Numbered from the stretch's first letter, positions 18,066 through 30,402 are shown. The stretch: 64,000 bases of DNA from Methanofervidicoccus sp. A16 (GCF_003351865.1 NZ_CP022242.1:1426001-1490000); one strand, 5' to 3'. Program-made: numbers and translations. The notes: generated from the sequence alone by a model not told the origin.

Positions 18066-18339
18066 ACCCTAATTCCCATCAAAAAATCCTGATAAGAATA
18101 GCAATAATTATAATAAAAAAGTTAATTATAATAAAAATATAAAAAGAAGATATTAAAACCAAAATAAGAGATAATCTCCTAAGATTGCCCTAAGATACTA
18201 TAGAAGTGGAGCAGATCCTTCTTAGCAGGTTGCTATTATTAATTTTGTTAAAAGTATTATATTTTAATAATATTTTAATATTTTTTCAGTTTTTATTATT
18301 TTTTATTATTCAAATCATTACTTTGATGGGAATTAAGGT
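18066..18339 (+). mobile_element. MITE-like element, family B, copy B1
   Basis: In the gap 17638-18438. The element runs from ACCCTAATTCCCATCAAA to TTTGATGGGAATTAAGGT and is flanked by a perfect 9 bp direct repeat TTAAAATTT at 18057-18065 and 18340-18348. The B core is GAAGTGGAGCAGATCC followed by TTCTTAGCAGGTTGCT. The rest of the gap is AT-rich; I see no gene in it. Confidence 0.88.
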
Positions 18340-18438
18340 TTAAAATTTATTTTTTTATATTGTTTATTATTATAAGATTTTTAGTTTTTATTTCCTATAT
18401 ATTTTATTATGATAATTATGAAATTATTATTTTTTTAA

Positions 18439-19488
<1,050 letters not shown>

Positions 19489-19657
19489 CTAATATGTTAG
19501 AAATAGAGACGATATTAAAGAGGTTTTTTATCCTAAAACTTACTAGGTGTAAGTGCATATTAAATTTGTTAAGATTTGACTATATTAGTAACTTCATAAG
19601 AGTGTGTCTAAAATCTCCATAAACAAGATAAAAAGTTTCCTATTAAAATATAATAAA

Positions 19658-19903
19658 ACCCTAGTTCCCACCAGTGATAATATAAAAATAATAATAAAAT
19701 AAGAAATAAGAATAAAAACTAAAAAAATTAAAAAGTAATCCTACCTGTTTCTTTCAGTGTCCAAAAGGTTATATTTTGTTTTTTACATCTATCAGAATTT
19801 TATTAATTTTATTATTCCTCTTAGAGACTTTTATTATTTTTTTATTATGATAATCATTTTTATTATTTATTCTTCTAATCACAATCCTGATGGGAATTGG
19901 GGC
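19658..19903 (+). mobile_element. MITE-like element, family C, copy C1
   Basis: In the gap 19459-19932. Left end ACCCTAGTTCCCACCAGTGA, right end CCTGATGGGAATTGGGGC. The family C core is AATCCTACCTGTTTC then TTTCAGTGTCCAAAAGG. Flanks ATAATAAA (before) and ACAATAAA (after) match at 7 of 8 positions, an eroded target duplication. The right end lies only about 30 bp from the stop codon of the ParA-like gene. Confidence 0.8.
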
Positions 19904-19932
19904 ACAATAAAATATTGGAACAAAAGAGTGGA

Positions 19933-20712
19933 TTACATATATTCTTCGTCTTCTTCTCCACTTTTTCCCAATATTTGACTTTTAAACTCTTTTGCTATCT
20001 TTATAGCCCTCATAGTGGCTAGATCTTTCTCAATATAAGACTCTGCTAATTCTCTAGCTAAGAAACTTAGTTCTTTCCCAAAAGATGTTTTCTTCTTTAT
20101 TATTGGTTCTCCTTTAATCCAATGTTCCTCTACTTCTTCATCGTAGGGCAGTATTGCAATAATATTGTCTATTACATCTTCATAACTTACAATATCCCTA
20201 TCCTTGTTGATAATAGTACCAATTACTTCGATACCTAAGGCATCTAATAACTCTAAGGTTTTTAATGTCCCACTTATTCCTGGTACACTATCTTCACCCA
20301 CTACTATCATCTTGCAGGAGAGTTCCTCGTTGGAAAAGAGTATATTCCCCTCAGTGATGTTTGGAGGTAAGTCGAGTATAACTACCTCATACTCTTCATC
20401 GATATAATTTATCAGATCTATAAATTTTCTTATATCGAAATCTGTATTGAATGCGTTAGGAGTAGAATCACTAACTATTAGGGAAAGATCCTCATATTCG
20501 TGTATAACTTCATCTATCGTATACATTCCATTTAAGTAAGTATTTATTGTCTTTGGATCAGATTCTATATTGAAAAATAAAGCGCTGTTGCCACCGTATA
20601 TATCACAATCTACATATATTGTTTTTATAATACTGCTTATGTAATATGCAATATTTATAGCAAGGGTAGTTTTCCCTGTGCCTCCTTGTATGTTGTAAAA
20701 TCCTATCTTCAT
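19933..20712 (-). CDS. ParA/MinD-type ATPase, orphan
   Basis: A 259-residue SIMIBI-class ATPase. The P-loop is YNIQGGTGKTTLA at the N terminus, IYVDCDIYGGNSALFF is the switch I region and VVILDLPPNI the Walker B/switch II. The signature lysine that precedes GG in ParA and MinD (KGGxGKT) is Gln here. No MinD membrane-targeting amphipathic helix is visible at the C terminus, which instead ends in an acidic tail (KSGEEDEEYM). No ParB, centromere repeat or partner gene lies next to it, so a role in chromosome, plasmid or cell-structure positioning is open. It diverges from the HTH-CBS gene. Confidence 0.78.
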   Translation of the reverse strand: MKIGFYNIQGGTGKTTLAINIAYYISSIIKTIYVDCDIYGGNSALFFNIESDPKTINTYLNGMYTIDEVIHEYEDLSLIVSDSTPNAFNTDFDIRKFIDLINYIDEEYEVVILDLPPNITEGNILFSNEELSCKMIVVGEDSVPGISGTLKTLELLDALGIEVIGTIINKDRDIVSYEDVIDNIIAILPYDEEVEEHWIKGEPIIKKKTSFGKELSFLARELAESYIEKDLATMRAIKIAKEFKSQILGKSGEEDEEYM

Positions 20713-20815
20713 ATTACCCCCGAATGGATATTATAAACAAAGATATTTAAATATATAGTGAATTTATATAATTTATAATATTTGGTATTAATTATAATAG
20801 TCTTTACTGATATTA

Positions 20816-20829
20816 AAAGGGTGCCCTTT
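20816..20829. promoter_or_regulatory. Inverted repeat at the start codon
   Basis: AAAGGG-TG-CCCTTT lies directly before the ATG at 20830 and includes the GGGTG that could act as the ribosome binding site. It might be an operator for self-regulation by the HTH protein it precedes, or an RNA hairpin limiting translation. Only position and symmetry support this. Confidence 0.3.
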
Positions 20830-21741
20830 ATGGACCTAACTGTAATTCAAAAGGAGATACTTCAAGAGTTGATTAATATCTACGAGGAAAAAAATAGACC
20901 TGTTAAGGGAACTGAGATAGCAAAAAGGTTGAATAGAAATCCTGGAACTATAAGAAATCAGATGCAGGCTCTGAAAGCCCTGAACTTGGTAGATGGAGTA
21001 CCTGGCCCTAGGGGAGGGTATATTCCCACAAGCAATACCTACAAGGCATTAGGTTTAACATATAAAGATACTATAGAAGTACCTATATACAAGGGGAATA
21101 AAAAGGTTGAAGGTGTGTGTGTCGAGAAAATAATCTTCGACACTGTAGCCCATGAGAAAGCCTGTTCCTCCATGATACAGATAAGAGGGGATACAAGGTT
21201 GTTCAAGGAAGGAGATATAATAAGGGTAGGTCCCACATATCACAACAAGATCGTAGTATTTGGTAAGGTTATAGGTAGGGATGATATAAATCATATACTC
21301 CTTATAAATGTTATGGGGGTTGCAAGTGTCCCCAATATAAAAGTAGAGACTGTGGCTACTAAGGATAAACTTATATGGATAGAACCTACTACGAAGATAA
21401 AGGATACTGCCAAAATCCTATATGAGAACAGTATAAGTGGAGTACCTGTTATATCTGAGGGTAAGTTAGTCGGTGTATTTACTCATCATGATTTAGCCCA
21501 TGCAATCTCCGAGGGTATGGAGGATGAACCTGTGGAGAAGGTGATGTCAAAGGATCCTGTTACCATAACTCCAGATAAGAAGATATACGACGCCCTTATG
21601 CTTATGGAGGAGAAGGATGTAGGCAGGTTGATAGTTGTAGATAGGGATGGAAAGGTTGTAGGTATTATTACGAAGACTGATGTTTTAAAACTTATTGGAG
21701 GGGCACTCTTTAACAAGATACTGAAAAATATAAGGGATTAA
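20830..21741 (+). CDS. HTH and CBS-domain regulator
   Basis: A 303-residue protein starting MDLTVIQKEILQELINIYEE. Residues 1-70 form a winged helix like that of HrcA-type or archaeal HTH regulators (TEIAKRLNRNPGTIRNQMQALKAL, then GPRGGYIPT). A middle domain of about 110 residues follows and ends near VETVATKDK. Two CBS domains occupy roughly 185-300 (ISGVPVISEGKLVGVFTH and VGRLIVVDRDGKVVGIITKTD), which typically sense adenine nucleotides or SAM. The open frame reaches back to 20782, but the ATG at 20830 starts the HTH cleanly. The family is common in methanogens; its targets are unknown. Its end overlaps the convergent thiC by four bases. Confidence 0.82.
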   Translation: MDLTVIQKEILQELINIYEEKNRPVKGTEIAKRLNRNPGTIRNQMQALKALNLVDGVPGPRGGYIPTSNTYKALGLTYKDTIEVPIYKGNKKVEGVCVEKIIFDTVAHEKACSSMIQIRGDTRLFKEGDIIRVGPTYHNKIVVFGKVIGRDDINHILLINVMGVASVPNIKVETVATKDKLIWIEPTTKIKDTAKILYENSISGVPVISEGKLVGVFTHHDLAHAISEGMEDEPVEKVMSKDPVTITPDKKIYDALMLMEEKDVGRLIVVDRDGKVVGIITKTDVLKLIGGALFNKILKNIRD

Positions 21742-23018
21742 TCTTTGAATATACTCTCCGCTATCAACAGGGCACAGAGATCCCCACAGACACTACAGGC
21801 TTTCTCATTGGAAGAGGGCAGTTCCTCCCTCATCTTCTTAGGTTTCTCACTGTCAAAGGCAAGTTGGAACTGCTTCTCCCATAGGTGATGCTTCCTAGCA
21901 AGGGCCATCTCCCTCTCCATCTCCCAGGCTATCCTATTGCCCCTTGCAACATCTGCAGCCTGGGCAGCTATCTTTGTAGCGATAAGTCCCTCCTTTACAT
22001 CCTCCTCCTTCATCAGTCTAACATGTTCTGCAGGGGTTACATAACATAGGAAGTTTGCACCTGCGTATCCTGCAATGGCTCCACCTATGGCAGCAGTGAT
22101 GTGATCATAACCTGGTGCCATATCGGTTACAACGGGACCTAGTACGTAGAAGGGAGCATTCTTACAGATGGACTTCTGTAGCCTTATGTTACTCTCTATG
22201 TTGTTAAGGGGGATATGACCAGGGCCTTCTACCATGGCCTGCACTCCAGTTTCCCTACATCTCTCTACAAGTTCCCCCAGTACGATAAGTTCATGTATCT
22301 GAGGTCTATCTGTATTATCACATAGACAGCCTGGTCTCATACCATCCCCTAAACTTATAGTTACATCATGCTCCTTCAGTATCTCCAAGAGGTAGTCGAA
22401 GTTCTCATATAGAGGGTTCTCCTTACCATGGTGGATGATATAGGCAGCCAAAAATGCCCCTCCCCTACTTACTATCCCCATTATCCTATTACTCTTCTTC
22501 AAGGTTTCCACAGTTTCCTTGGTGATACCACAGTGAAGGGTCATAAAGTCTACCCCTTCCTTAGCCTGCCTCTCTATAACCTTGAATATTAGATCCTCAT
22601 CCATATCCACTACACTTCCATACTTCTTTTTGGACTCAACCCCCACCTCGTATATAGGTACAGTTCCAAGAGGTAAATTGGTATGTTCCATAATCCTTTT
22701 TCTTATCTCAGGTAGGTTCCCCCCAGTACTTAGATCCATTATGGCATCTGCACCGTACTTATTGGCAATTTCAGTTTTCCTTATCTCCATCTCTATATCT
22801 ACACAATCTGGAGAGGTTCCAATATTTACATTTACCTTTGTCCTTAGATCCTCTCCAATACCTACAGGTGTTGTATCTCTATGGATATTTTTTGGAATAA
22901 CAACGTATCCCTTGGCTATAAGTTTCCTTAATCTCTCAGGATCTATTCTCTCCTTTTTAGCAACCTCTTTCATCTCTTCTGTTATTATCCTGTTTTTGGC
23001 CTCTGTCATCTGAGTCAT
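21738..23018 (-). CDS. thiC: Phosphomethylpyrimidine synthase ThiC
   Basis: ThiC is a radical SAM enzyme that turns aminoimidazole ribotide into the hydroxymethylpyrimidine phosphate of thiamine. Diagnostic blocks are GTSPDCVDIEMEIRK, DAIMDLSTGGNLPEIRK, DFMTLHCGITKETV, SLGDGMRPGCLCDNTDR, MVEGPGHIPLNNI, and near the C terminus CSVCGDLCAL, the CxxCxxxxC cluster motif peculiar to ThiC. About 426 residues is the usual archaeal length, shorter than bacterial ThiC. The start at 23018 has GGTGGA four bases upstream; a GTG at 23030 is also in frame. A thiamine riboswitch is not visible in the upstream region. Confidence 0.95.
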   Translation of the reverse strand: MTQMTEAKNRIITEEMKEVAKKERIDPERLRKLIAKGYVVIPKNIHRDTTPVGIGEDLRTKVNVNIGTSPDCVDIEMEIRKTEIANKYGADAIMDLSTGGNLPEIRKRIMEHTNLPLGTVPIYEVGVESKKKYGSVVDMDEDLIFKVIERQAKEGVDFMTLHCGITKETVETLKKSNRIMGIVSRGGAFLAAYIIHHGKENPLYENFDYLLEILKEHDVTISLGDGMRPGCLCDNTDRPQIHELIVLGELVERCRETGVQAMVEGPGHIPLNNIESNIRLQKSICKNAPFYVLGPVVTDMAPGYDHITAAIGGAIAGYAGANFLCYVTPAEHVRLMKEEDVKEGLIATKIAAQAADVARGNRIAWEMEREMALARKHHLWEKQFQLAFDSEKPKKMREELPSSNEKACSVCGDLCALLIAESIFKD

Positions 23019-23165
23019 AAAATCCACCACGATTAAAATTATTAATTAAAGAATATAAAATTGATAATCTACTAAGGTTTTGTATTTATAAATTTTATAC
23101 CTAAACTATTTATTAATAATTTAATATATTAAAATTTTTAATATAAATATTAAAACGGTGAGTAG

Positions 23166-24134
23166 ATGGGAGTACAGTTTGGCGATCTTATCCCAAAGAG
23201 GGAGATAACTTTAAAGGATCTAAAGGGTAAAACCTTAGCCATAGATGGAATGAATGCCCTATATCAGTTTCTATCCAGTATAAGGTTGAGGGATGGTAGT
23301 CCCTTAAGGAATTCCAAAGGTGAGATCACATCTACCTATAACGGTCTCTTTTACAAGAATATATACATGTTAGAAGAGAATATTACTCCTGTATGGGTCT
23401 TCGATGGAGAACCTCCCAAGTTGAAGTATAGAGTATGGGAGGAGAGAAGAAAGATGAAGGAGAAGGCAGAAGAAGAGTATAGGAGGGCGAAGGAGGAGGG
23501 AAAACTAGAGGAGATGTACAAGTATGCAAAGAGGGTTAACTACCTAGATTCGAAGATAATAGATAACTCAAAGAGACTGTTAAAACTTATGGGGATACCA
23601 TACATAGAGGCACCTTCAGAGGGGGAGGCTCAGTGTTCCTATATGGTAAAGAAGGGAGACGCCTACGGAGTTGTTAGCCAGGATTACGATGCACTCCTCT
23701 ACGGAGCCACTAGGGTTGTTAGAAACATCACTACAAATAAGCCCTTGGAGTTGATAGAGTTAGAGGAAGTATTAAAATGCCTAGGTATAACCTTGGAGGA
23801 TCTCATAGATATGGCGATACTCATAGGTACAGACTATAACAGAGGAGGTGTGAAAGGTATAGGCCCAAAGAAGGCTTTGGAGATTGTGAAAAATAAAAGG
23901 ATGAAACTCTATACGAAGTATATTCCAAACTATGAGGAGATAAAGGAGATATTCAAAAATCCGAAGGTAACTGATAACTACGAGATAAAGTTGGAGCGTC
24001 CAGATGTAGAGGGCTTAAAGAGATTCCTTATAGATGAGATGGACTTTTCAGAGAAACGTGTACTCCCACATATTAAAAAGTTAGAGAAGATTTATGAGAG
24101 GAGAAATCAATCTACATTAGAGGCGTGGTTCTAA
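23166..24134 (+). CDS. fen: Flap endonuclease 1
   Basis: FEN1 cleaves 5' flaps in Okazaki-fragment processing and long-patch repair. The N-terminal XPG domain has GKTLAIDGMNALYQF with a metal-binding Asp, and VWVFDGEPPKLK; the I domain has EAPSEGEAQCSYM, SQDYDALLYGA and IGTDYNRGGVKGIGPKKAL with the helix-hairpin-helix. The C terminus QSTLEAWF is a PCNA-interacting PIP box. At 322 residues it is of normal size. The next gene begins at the 3' end. No PCNA gene is in the window. Confidence 0.96.
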   Translation: MGVQFGDLIPKREITLKDLKGKTLAIDGMNALYQFLSSIRLRDGSPLRNSKGEITSTYNGLFYKNIYMLEENITPVWVFDGEPPKLKYRVWEERRKMKEKAEEEYRRAKEEGKLEEMYKYAKRVNYLDSKIIDNSKRLLKLMGIPYIEAPSEGEAQCSYMVKKGDAYGVVSQDYDALLYGATRVVRNITTNKPLELIELEEVLKCLGITLEDLIDMAILIGTDYNRGGVKGIGPKKALEIVKNKRMKLYTKYIPNYEEIKEIFKNPKVTDNYEIKLERPDVEGLKRFLIDEMDFSEKRVLPHIKKLEKIYERRNQSTLEAWF

Positions 24135-24157
24135 ATATAAAATATAAACGTGAGAGA

Positions 24158-24769
24158 ATGATCAAGGAGTATAGATTTACAGGACTTTCAGCACTTCTAA
24201 TTATTTTACTAATAATTCTACTTATAATAACTTTTACCATAATAATATCTCCACTTATTATACTACTTATAATCTTAATAACTTTTTATCTTATATACAA
24301 AAGATTCAAAAAATCTATAACTAAATTCTTGAAAGATCTTAGGAAAAGGAAGATAAAGATATCAGATGAATCTACCACAGGTGAGGTAGAAATACATTTT
24401 GCAAAGAACATACCTGTAGAGTCTGGAGATGGAAACCTTAAAAATAAGGAGATAGAACGTATTAATTCCTTGGAGATAGATCCTGAAATCAGAGATTTTA
24501 TAGAGTATTTGATAAGCAAAGGTTTTAAATACGACACTGAAAGTGGAACACTCTTCTACGGAGATAAATCTGTATATCCTGTATATAAGAAGACGTATCC
24601 ACCTAACAATATAGTTAGACTCTATACCTCTAAACCTGAGGCGGATATTATAGCCTTGGGACTTAAGGGAACCCCAGGTAATCCTAAATTTATCTACCTT
24701 ATACCTGTAGAGGAATCTAAGGAGAGGATGCTTATAGAGGAACTTAAGAGGTATTTAAAAAACTTTTAA
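24158..24769 (+). CDS. Membrane-anchored protein of unknown function
   Basis: About 203 residues. The N terminus (MIKEYRFTGLSALL...) is followed by two very hydrophobic Ile/Leu-rich segments spanning residues 10-55, a basic stretch KRFKKSITKFLKDLRKRK, then a soluble domain of about 140 residues with DFIEYLISKGFKYDTESGTLFYG and ADIIALGLKGTPGNPKFIYLIPV. The soluble domain resembles a small alpha-beta fold and ends with an amphipathic helix. I know no family for it. The frame is open to 24125 (overlapping fen), but ATG 24158 has GTGAGAG before it. It is probably co-transcribed with fen and the following gene. Confidence 0.6.
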   Translation: MIKEYRFTGLSALLIILLIILLIITFTIIISPLIILLIILITFYLIYKRFKKSITKFLKDLRKRKIKISDESTTGEVEIHFAKNIPVESGDGNLKNKEIERINSLEIDPEIRDFIEYLISKGFKYDTESGTLFYGDKSVYPVYKKTYPPNNIVRLYTSKPEADIIALGLKGTPGNPKFIYLIPVEESKERMLIEELKRYLKNF

Positions 24770-24781
24770 ATAGGGAAAGTT

Positions 24782-25285
24782 ATGGACGTATACGAGGTGT
24801 TGTTCCAGAGGTGTTTAGAACATAGGGTTATAGTAGATGATAAGAAGGTCCCCCTCTGGACTATATCTAAAGAGGATATTGAAGAAGGGAGAGTAGATTT
24901 TAATTTACAGTGGGAAAGTCTCCAAGATTTAGCAATATCCCTTTATGAATTTAAAAGGGAGCAGTTGAAATCTAAGGAACTTATAAAATTACCTATAGAG
25001 GAGATCTTAGTGGGTATTGCATTTTTAAAATCTAAAGAGTCTGGCTACCTAATTATCGACGATACGAGTAATATGTATACATGTATAAACTATCTAAGTG
25101 ATATTATAACTGCAAGAATAAACTGCATCGCTAAGTATTACTATCTCATTAAAAAACCCCTAAATACAAATATTTTCGACGAGGTAATTCTCAAATTCCC
25201 TCAAAAAAAAGATATCAGAACTAACAACATGCAGGATCTAAAGGAGATTGTTTTCAAACTTAAAAATCTACAATTCGATATCTAA
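24782..25285 (+). CDS. Uncharacterised protein
   Basis: A 167-residue soluble protein starting MDVYEVLFQRCLEHRVIVDD, rich in helices, with no signal peptide, membrane segment or recognisable catalytic motif. KLPIEEILVGIAFLKSKESGYLIIDDTSN in the middle looks like a helix-strand unit. It follows the membrane protein after 12 bp and is likely to be the last gene of the fen transcript. I do not recognise a family; conservation in other Methanococcales is expected but not checked. Confidence 0.6.
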   Translation: MDVYEVLFQRCLEHRVIVDDKKVPLWTISKEDIEEGRVDFNLQWESLQDLAISLYEFKREQLKSKELIKLPIEEILVGIAFLKSKESGYLIIDDTSNMYTCINYLSDIITARINCIAKYYYLIKKPLNTNIFDEVILKFPQKKDIRTNNMQDLKEIVFKLKNLQFDI

Positions 25286-25411
25286 ATCTCATCGTTATAT
25301 CTCTGTAGAATGCATACTCTTTTATCAACGGTTTTGCGAAGAGAGATTGTCATATATAAACTAATAGATAGAAACAGTAAAAAACTTAAAAAATACTGTA
25401 AACATAAAAAA

Positions 25412-25827
25412 ACCCTAGTTCCCATCAAAAGGATAGTTTAAAGAATAATAAGAATTATAAAAATAATAAGATAAAAAATAAAGAAAGAAAGGTTTTAAAA
25501 ATAAAAAAACTTTTATCATCCCAGTATAACATTTTAAAAAGAAGATTAGAGGAGAACGACCCTCTGAATACCCTCTAATACGGGGATTCAGAATAAGATC
25601 TCCTATTTTATCTAAGTGTTCAGAAAGATCCTAAGAATATCTAATGATTTATATTGATTATTTTTATTGCCCTTTTAATCACTACTTGGTGGGAATCAAG
25701 GTTATTTACTTTTTTACCTCTATCCCTTTTACTTTATTGTTATTACTCTTAAGATCTTTATTATTCTTATTATAATAATTATTATTTTTATTGTCCTTCT
25801 AATCACAATCTTGGTGGGAACTAGGGT
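25412..25827 (+). mobile_element. Composite MITE, A4 plus module D1
   Basis: In the gap 25286-25906. A4 (25412-25702) runs from ACCCTAGTTCCCATCAAAAGG to TTGGTGGGAATCAAGGT; module D1 (25703-25827) follows without a left end of its own and closes with CTTGGTGGGAACTAGGGT. The pair as a whole is flanked by a perfect 8 bp direct repeat ATAAAAAA (25404-25411 and 25828-25835), while no repeat flanks A4 alone, so the composite probably inserted as one unit. Confidence 0.82.
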
Positions 25828-25906
25828 ATAAAAAAGAGAAATCGAGTTATGTTAAAAGAGAAAAATCGATAAGGAGTATCTACTGTATATTCTAGATAAA
25901 GTTTTT

Positions 25907-26980
25907 TTATAGATCTTTTTCCAATCCTAACTTTATCATCTCATCAAAGAGATACCTGGCATCATGAGGTCCTGGACCTCCCTCTGGATGGTATTGGACA
26001 CAGAGGATATTTTTTTCCTTAGATATTAATCCCTCTACTGTGTTATCGTTCAAGTTAATATTCCATACTGCAATATCCTTAGGTAGTGTTTCACTTTTTA
26101 CCGCATAACCATGGTTTTGAGATGTGATATGTACCTTATCTCTATCTAGATCCTTAACAGGCTGGTTTCCCCCTCTATGTCCAAACTTCATCTTGTAGGT
26201 TTCCCCACCTAAAGCCAGGGTAATTATCTGATGGCCTAAACATATACCTGTAAGGGGAACCTTTCCCATAAGGGATTTTACGGTCTCTACAGTCTCCTTA
26301 ACTGCCACAGGATCCCCAGGACCATTGGATATCAATACAAAGTCAGGTTTGTACTTCAGTATCTCCTCTGAGGGTGTGTTGTATGGTACCTGAATAACTG
26401 TACAGTTTCTTTCAAGTAGACATCTGATGATGCTTCTTTTAACTCCACAGTCTACAAGAACACACTTAGCAACCTCATTCTCAGCCCTATGGATAACAAC
26501 CTCATTTGTAGATACCATAGGTACGAGATCTATCTCTGATAAATCTTTATGGCTCCTGGCCAACTCTATATACTCCTCAATCTCTTTGTCTTCTATAGGT
26601 TCAGAGGATGTTTTCAAGAGGGCTTTTACAACTCCCCCAGATCTGATCTTCCTAGTTATAAATCTCGTATCTACGTGGTAAATACCTGGAACATCGTACT
26701 CTTTTAAAAAATCATCTAACTCCTTCCCAGTTAGATCCTTTATAACAAAACCCTCTACTTTAATACCATCTGATTCGTACCACCTCTCCTCAACCCCATA
26801 GTTTCCAATAAGAGGGTAAGTCATAGTAACGATCTGCCCCTTATAGGAGGGATCTGTAAGTACTTCAACGTATCCTGTCATACTTGTGTTAAATACAAGT
26901 TCTCCTAAAACCTCCTTTTCAGCACCAGATCCTTTACCTTTTAGTACAGTTCCATCCTCTAATACTAATACTCCATACAA
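25907..26980 (-). CDS. carA: Carbamoyl-phosphate synthase small subunit
   Basis: CarA is the glutaminase subunit that feeds ammonia to CarB for carbamoyl phosphate, used in arginine and pyrimidine synthesis. The N-terminal CPSase small domain includes [24 protein letters not shown] and [10 protein letters not shown]. The class I glutamine amidotransferase domain has the nucleophile in GICLGHQI and the His-Glu pair in [12 protein letters not shown]. The length is normal. For the start I prefer TTG at 26980 with GGTGA five bases upstream, giving [10 protein letters not shown]; a GTG at 26989 is in frame but lies inside that binding site. pyrB lies 1.7 kb away on the other strand. carB is not in the window. 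Confidence 0.94.
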   Translation of the reverse strand: MYGVLVLEDGTVLKGKGSGAEKEVLGELVFNTSMTGYVEVLTDPSYKGQIVTMTYPLIGNYGVEERWYESDGIKVEGFVIKDLTGKELDDFLKEYDVPGIYHVDTRFITRKIRSGGVVKALLKTSSEPIEDKEIEEYIELARSHKDLSEIDLVPMVSTNEVVIHRAENEVAKCVLVDCGVKRSIIRCLLERNCTVIQVPYNTPSEEILKYKPDFVLISNGPGDPVAVKETVETVKSLMGKVPLTGICLGHQIITLALGGETYKMKFGHRGGNQPVKDLDRDKVHITSQNHGYAVKSETLPKDIAVWNINLNDNTVEGLISKEKNILCVQYHPEGGPGPHDARYLFDEMIKLGLEKDL

Positions 26981-27084
26981 GACAATCACCAGTTATATAG
27001 TTTAACTATTTTTTGTTATCTTATTATATTTAATTTTAATTGTAATATAATAAACCTCCTTCTTACTACTTCTTAATTTATCTA

Positions 27085-27882
<798 letters not shown>

Positions 27883-27887
27883 TTACC

Positions 27888-28328
27888 CTATTTATTTCTA
27901 ATCTTAGATAGGATCTTAAGATACATCATTGCAGCGATCACTAAAAAGATAGGTGTTATTAAATATCCTGCTAATTCATGCACCCAGTAAATCTCTTTAA
28001 TAAAGATCTTTCCAAAGATCCCAGTTATAATTATCCTTAAAAGGTTTCCAAAGTAAACCACTACAAGTAAGGGCAATCCAGCCAATACCTCCTTAATATC
28101 CCTAGATAGAGAGAGAATTAGTGCTAAATATATAGAGATAAATACCACACCTGTACAAGGAGCTATTACCTCTATGTTGATACCATTTAGATATATACGA
28201 TCTCCATAGTAGGAGACTTCTGTGAAAATCCCTAGAAGTAGACAACTATGATAGGCTACAGTAAATACTAAGTAATTTTCTAAAGGTTTTAATATAGAGT
28301 ATATAATTATAATGTAGACAATAAACAT
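27888..28328 (-). CDS. Small exosortase/archaeosortase-family protein
   Basis: A 146-residue membrane protein with four or five hydrophobic segments. The three conserved residues of the exosortase/archaeosortase family are visible in order: Cys in VIAPCTGVVF, Arg in YFGNLLRIIITG, and His in YWVHELAGYLITP. Such enzymes are thought to cut and anchor surface proteins at a C-terminal sorting signal. The protein is short compared with ArtA. It lies directly upstream of the Trm4 gene on the same strand. The N terminus may start a few codons earlier, since the ATG at 28328 has no clear ribosome binding site. No target protein with an obvious tripartite C-terminal tail is seen in the window. Confidence 0.75.
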   Translation of the reverse strand: MFIVYIIIIYSILKPLENYLVFTVAYHSCLLLGIFTEVSYYGDRIYLNGINIEVIAPCTGVVFISIYLALILSLSRDIKEVLAGLPLLVVVYFGNLLRIIITGIFGKIFIKEIYWVHELAGYLITPIFLVIAAMMYLKILSKIRNK

Positions 28329-29555
<1,227 letters not shown>

Positions 29556-30007
29556 ATCCAAATTTTTTATTTTATTATATAAATCAGAAATTAATCTTCA
29601 AACTATTGGACGATGGGAAAATAACAGAGAGAGTAATTTTTTCTAGGGTTGTTTCTAAACATTGAAGAAATATAGTTTTTGACTCTGAAATTTATTGAGA
29701 ATTATAATACCAATATCTTCAAAAATATCTCACAATTATTATTTTTTTATCACATTTTTATTTTTTAAATTATTATTTTAATAAAAATTATGAGAATAAT
29801 TAATTATAAAGTTAAAAAAGTAATAAACTCAATTAATCTAAATGCTAGACAATAGAGAAGTCGAAGAATGCTGTTAACTCCTTTTTTAAGTGTGTATAAT
29901 CTGCAAAAGATTGGGAATCCATCCTTTACTTATATTCCTAATATTTAGCTAGGGGATTATTTAATAGTTTATTATTTAATTCCTCTTTTTTAAAATAGTG
30001 AATATTA

Positions 30008-30402
30008 ACCCTAATTCCCATCAAAAAATTCTGATAAAAACAATAATAATTATAAAAAATAAAAGTATAAAAAGAAGGGTATTAAAATCAAAATAAGAGA
30101 TAAATAATCTCCTCCTGGGACGCTCTAAGATACCTATAGAAGTGGAGCAGATCCTTCTTAGCAGGTTGCTATTATTAATTTTTATTAAAGGATTGTATTT
30201 TAATAATATTTTAATATTTTTTCAGTTTTTATTTATTTTTATTATTTAAATCATTACTTTAAATGGGAATAAGGTTATTTACTTTTTATCCCTATCCCTT
30301 CAGAATTATTTTATTGTTATTATTCTTAAGATTTTTATTATTTTTTATTATGATTATTATTTTTATTATTCTTCTAACTACAATCTTGATGGGAACTAAG
30401 GT
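30008..30402 (+). mobile_element. Composite MITE, B2 plus module D2
   Basis: In the gap 29556-30630. B2 (30008-30275) runs from ACCCTAATTCCCATCAAA to TTAAATGGGAATAAGGT and contains the core GAAGTGGAGCAGATCC plus TTCTTAGCAGGTTGCT. D2 (30276-30402) ends CTTGATGGGAACTAAGGT. The composite is flanked by the perfect 8 bp repeat GAATATTA at 30000-30007 and 30403-30410. Sequence 29556-29999 is AT-rich with no recognised feature. Confidence 0.87.

Noticed and set aside
23019-23165. Thiamine riboswitch before thiC
   Set aside because: The 148 bp upstream region is AT-only and lacks the CTGAGA and ACCTGA sequences of the THI box.
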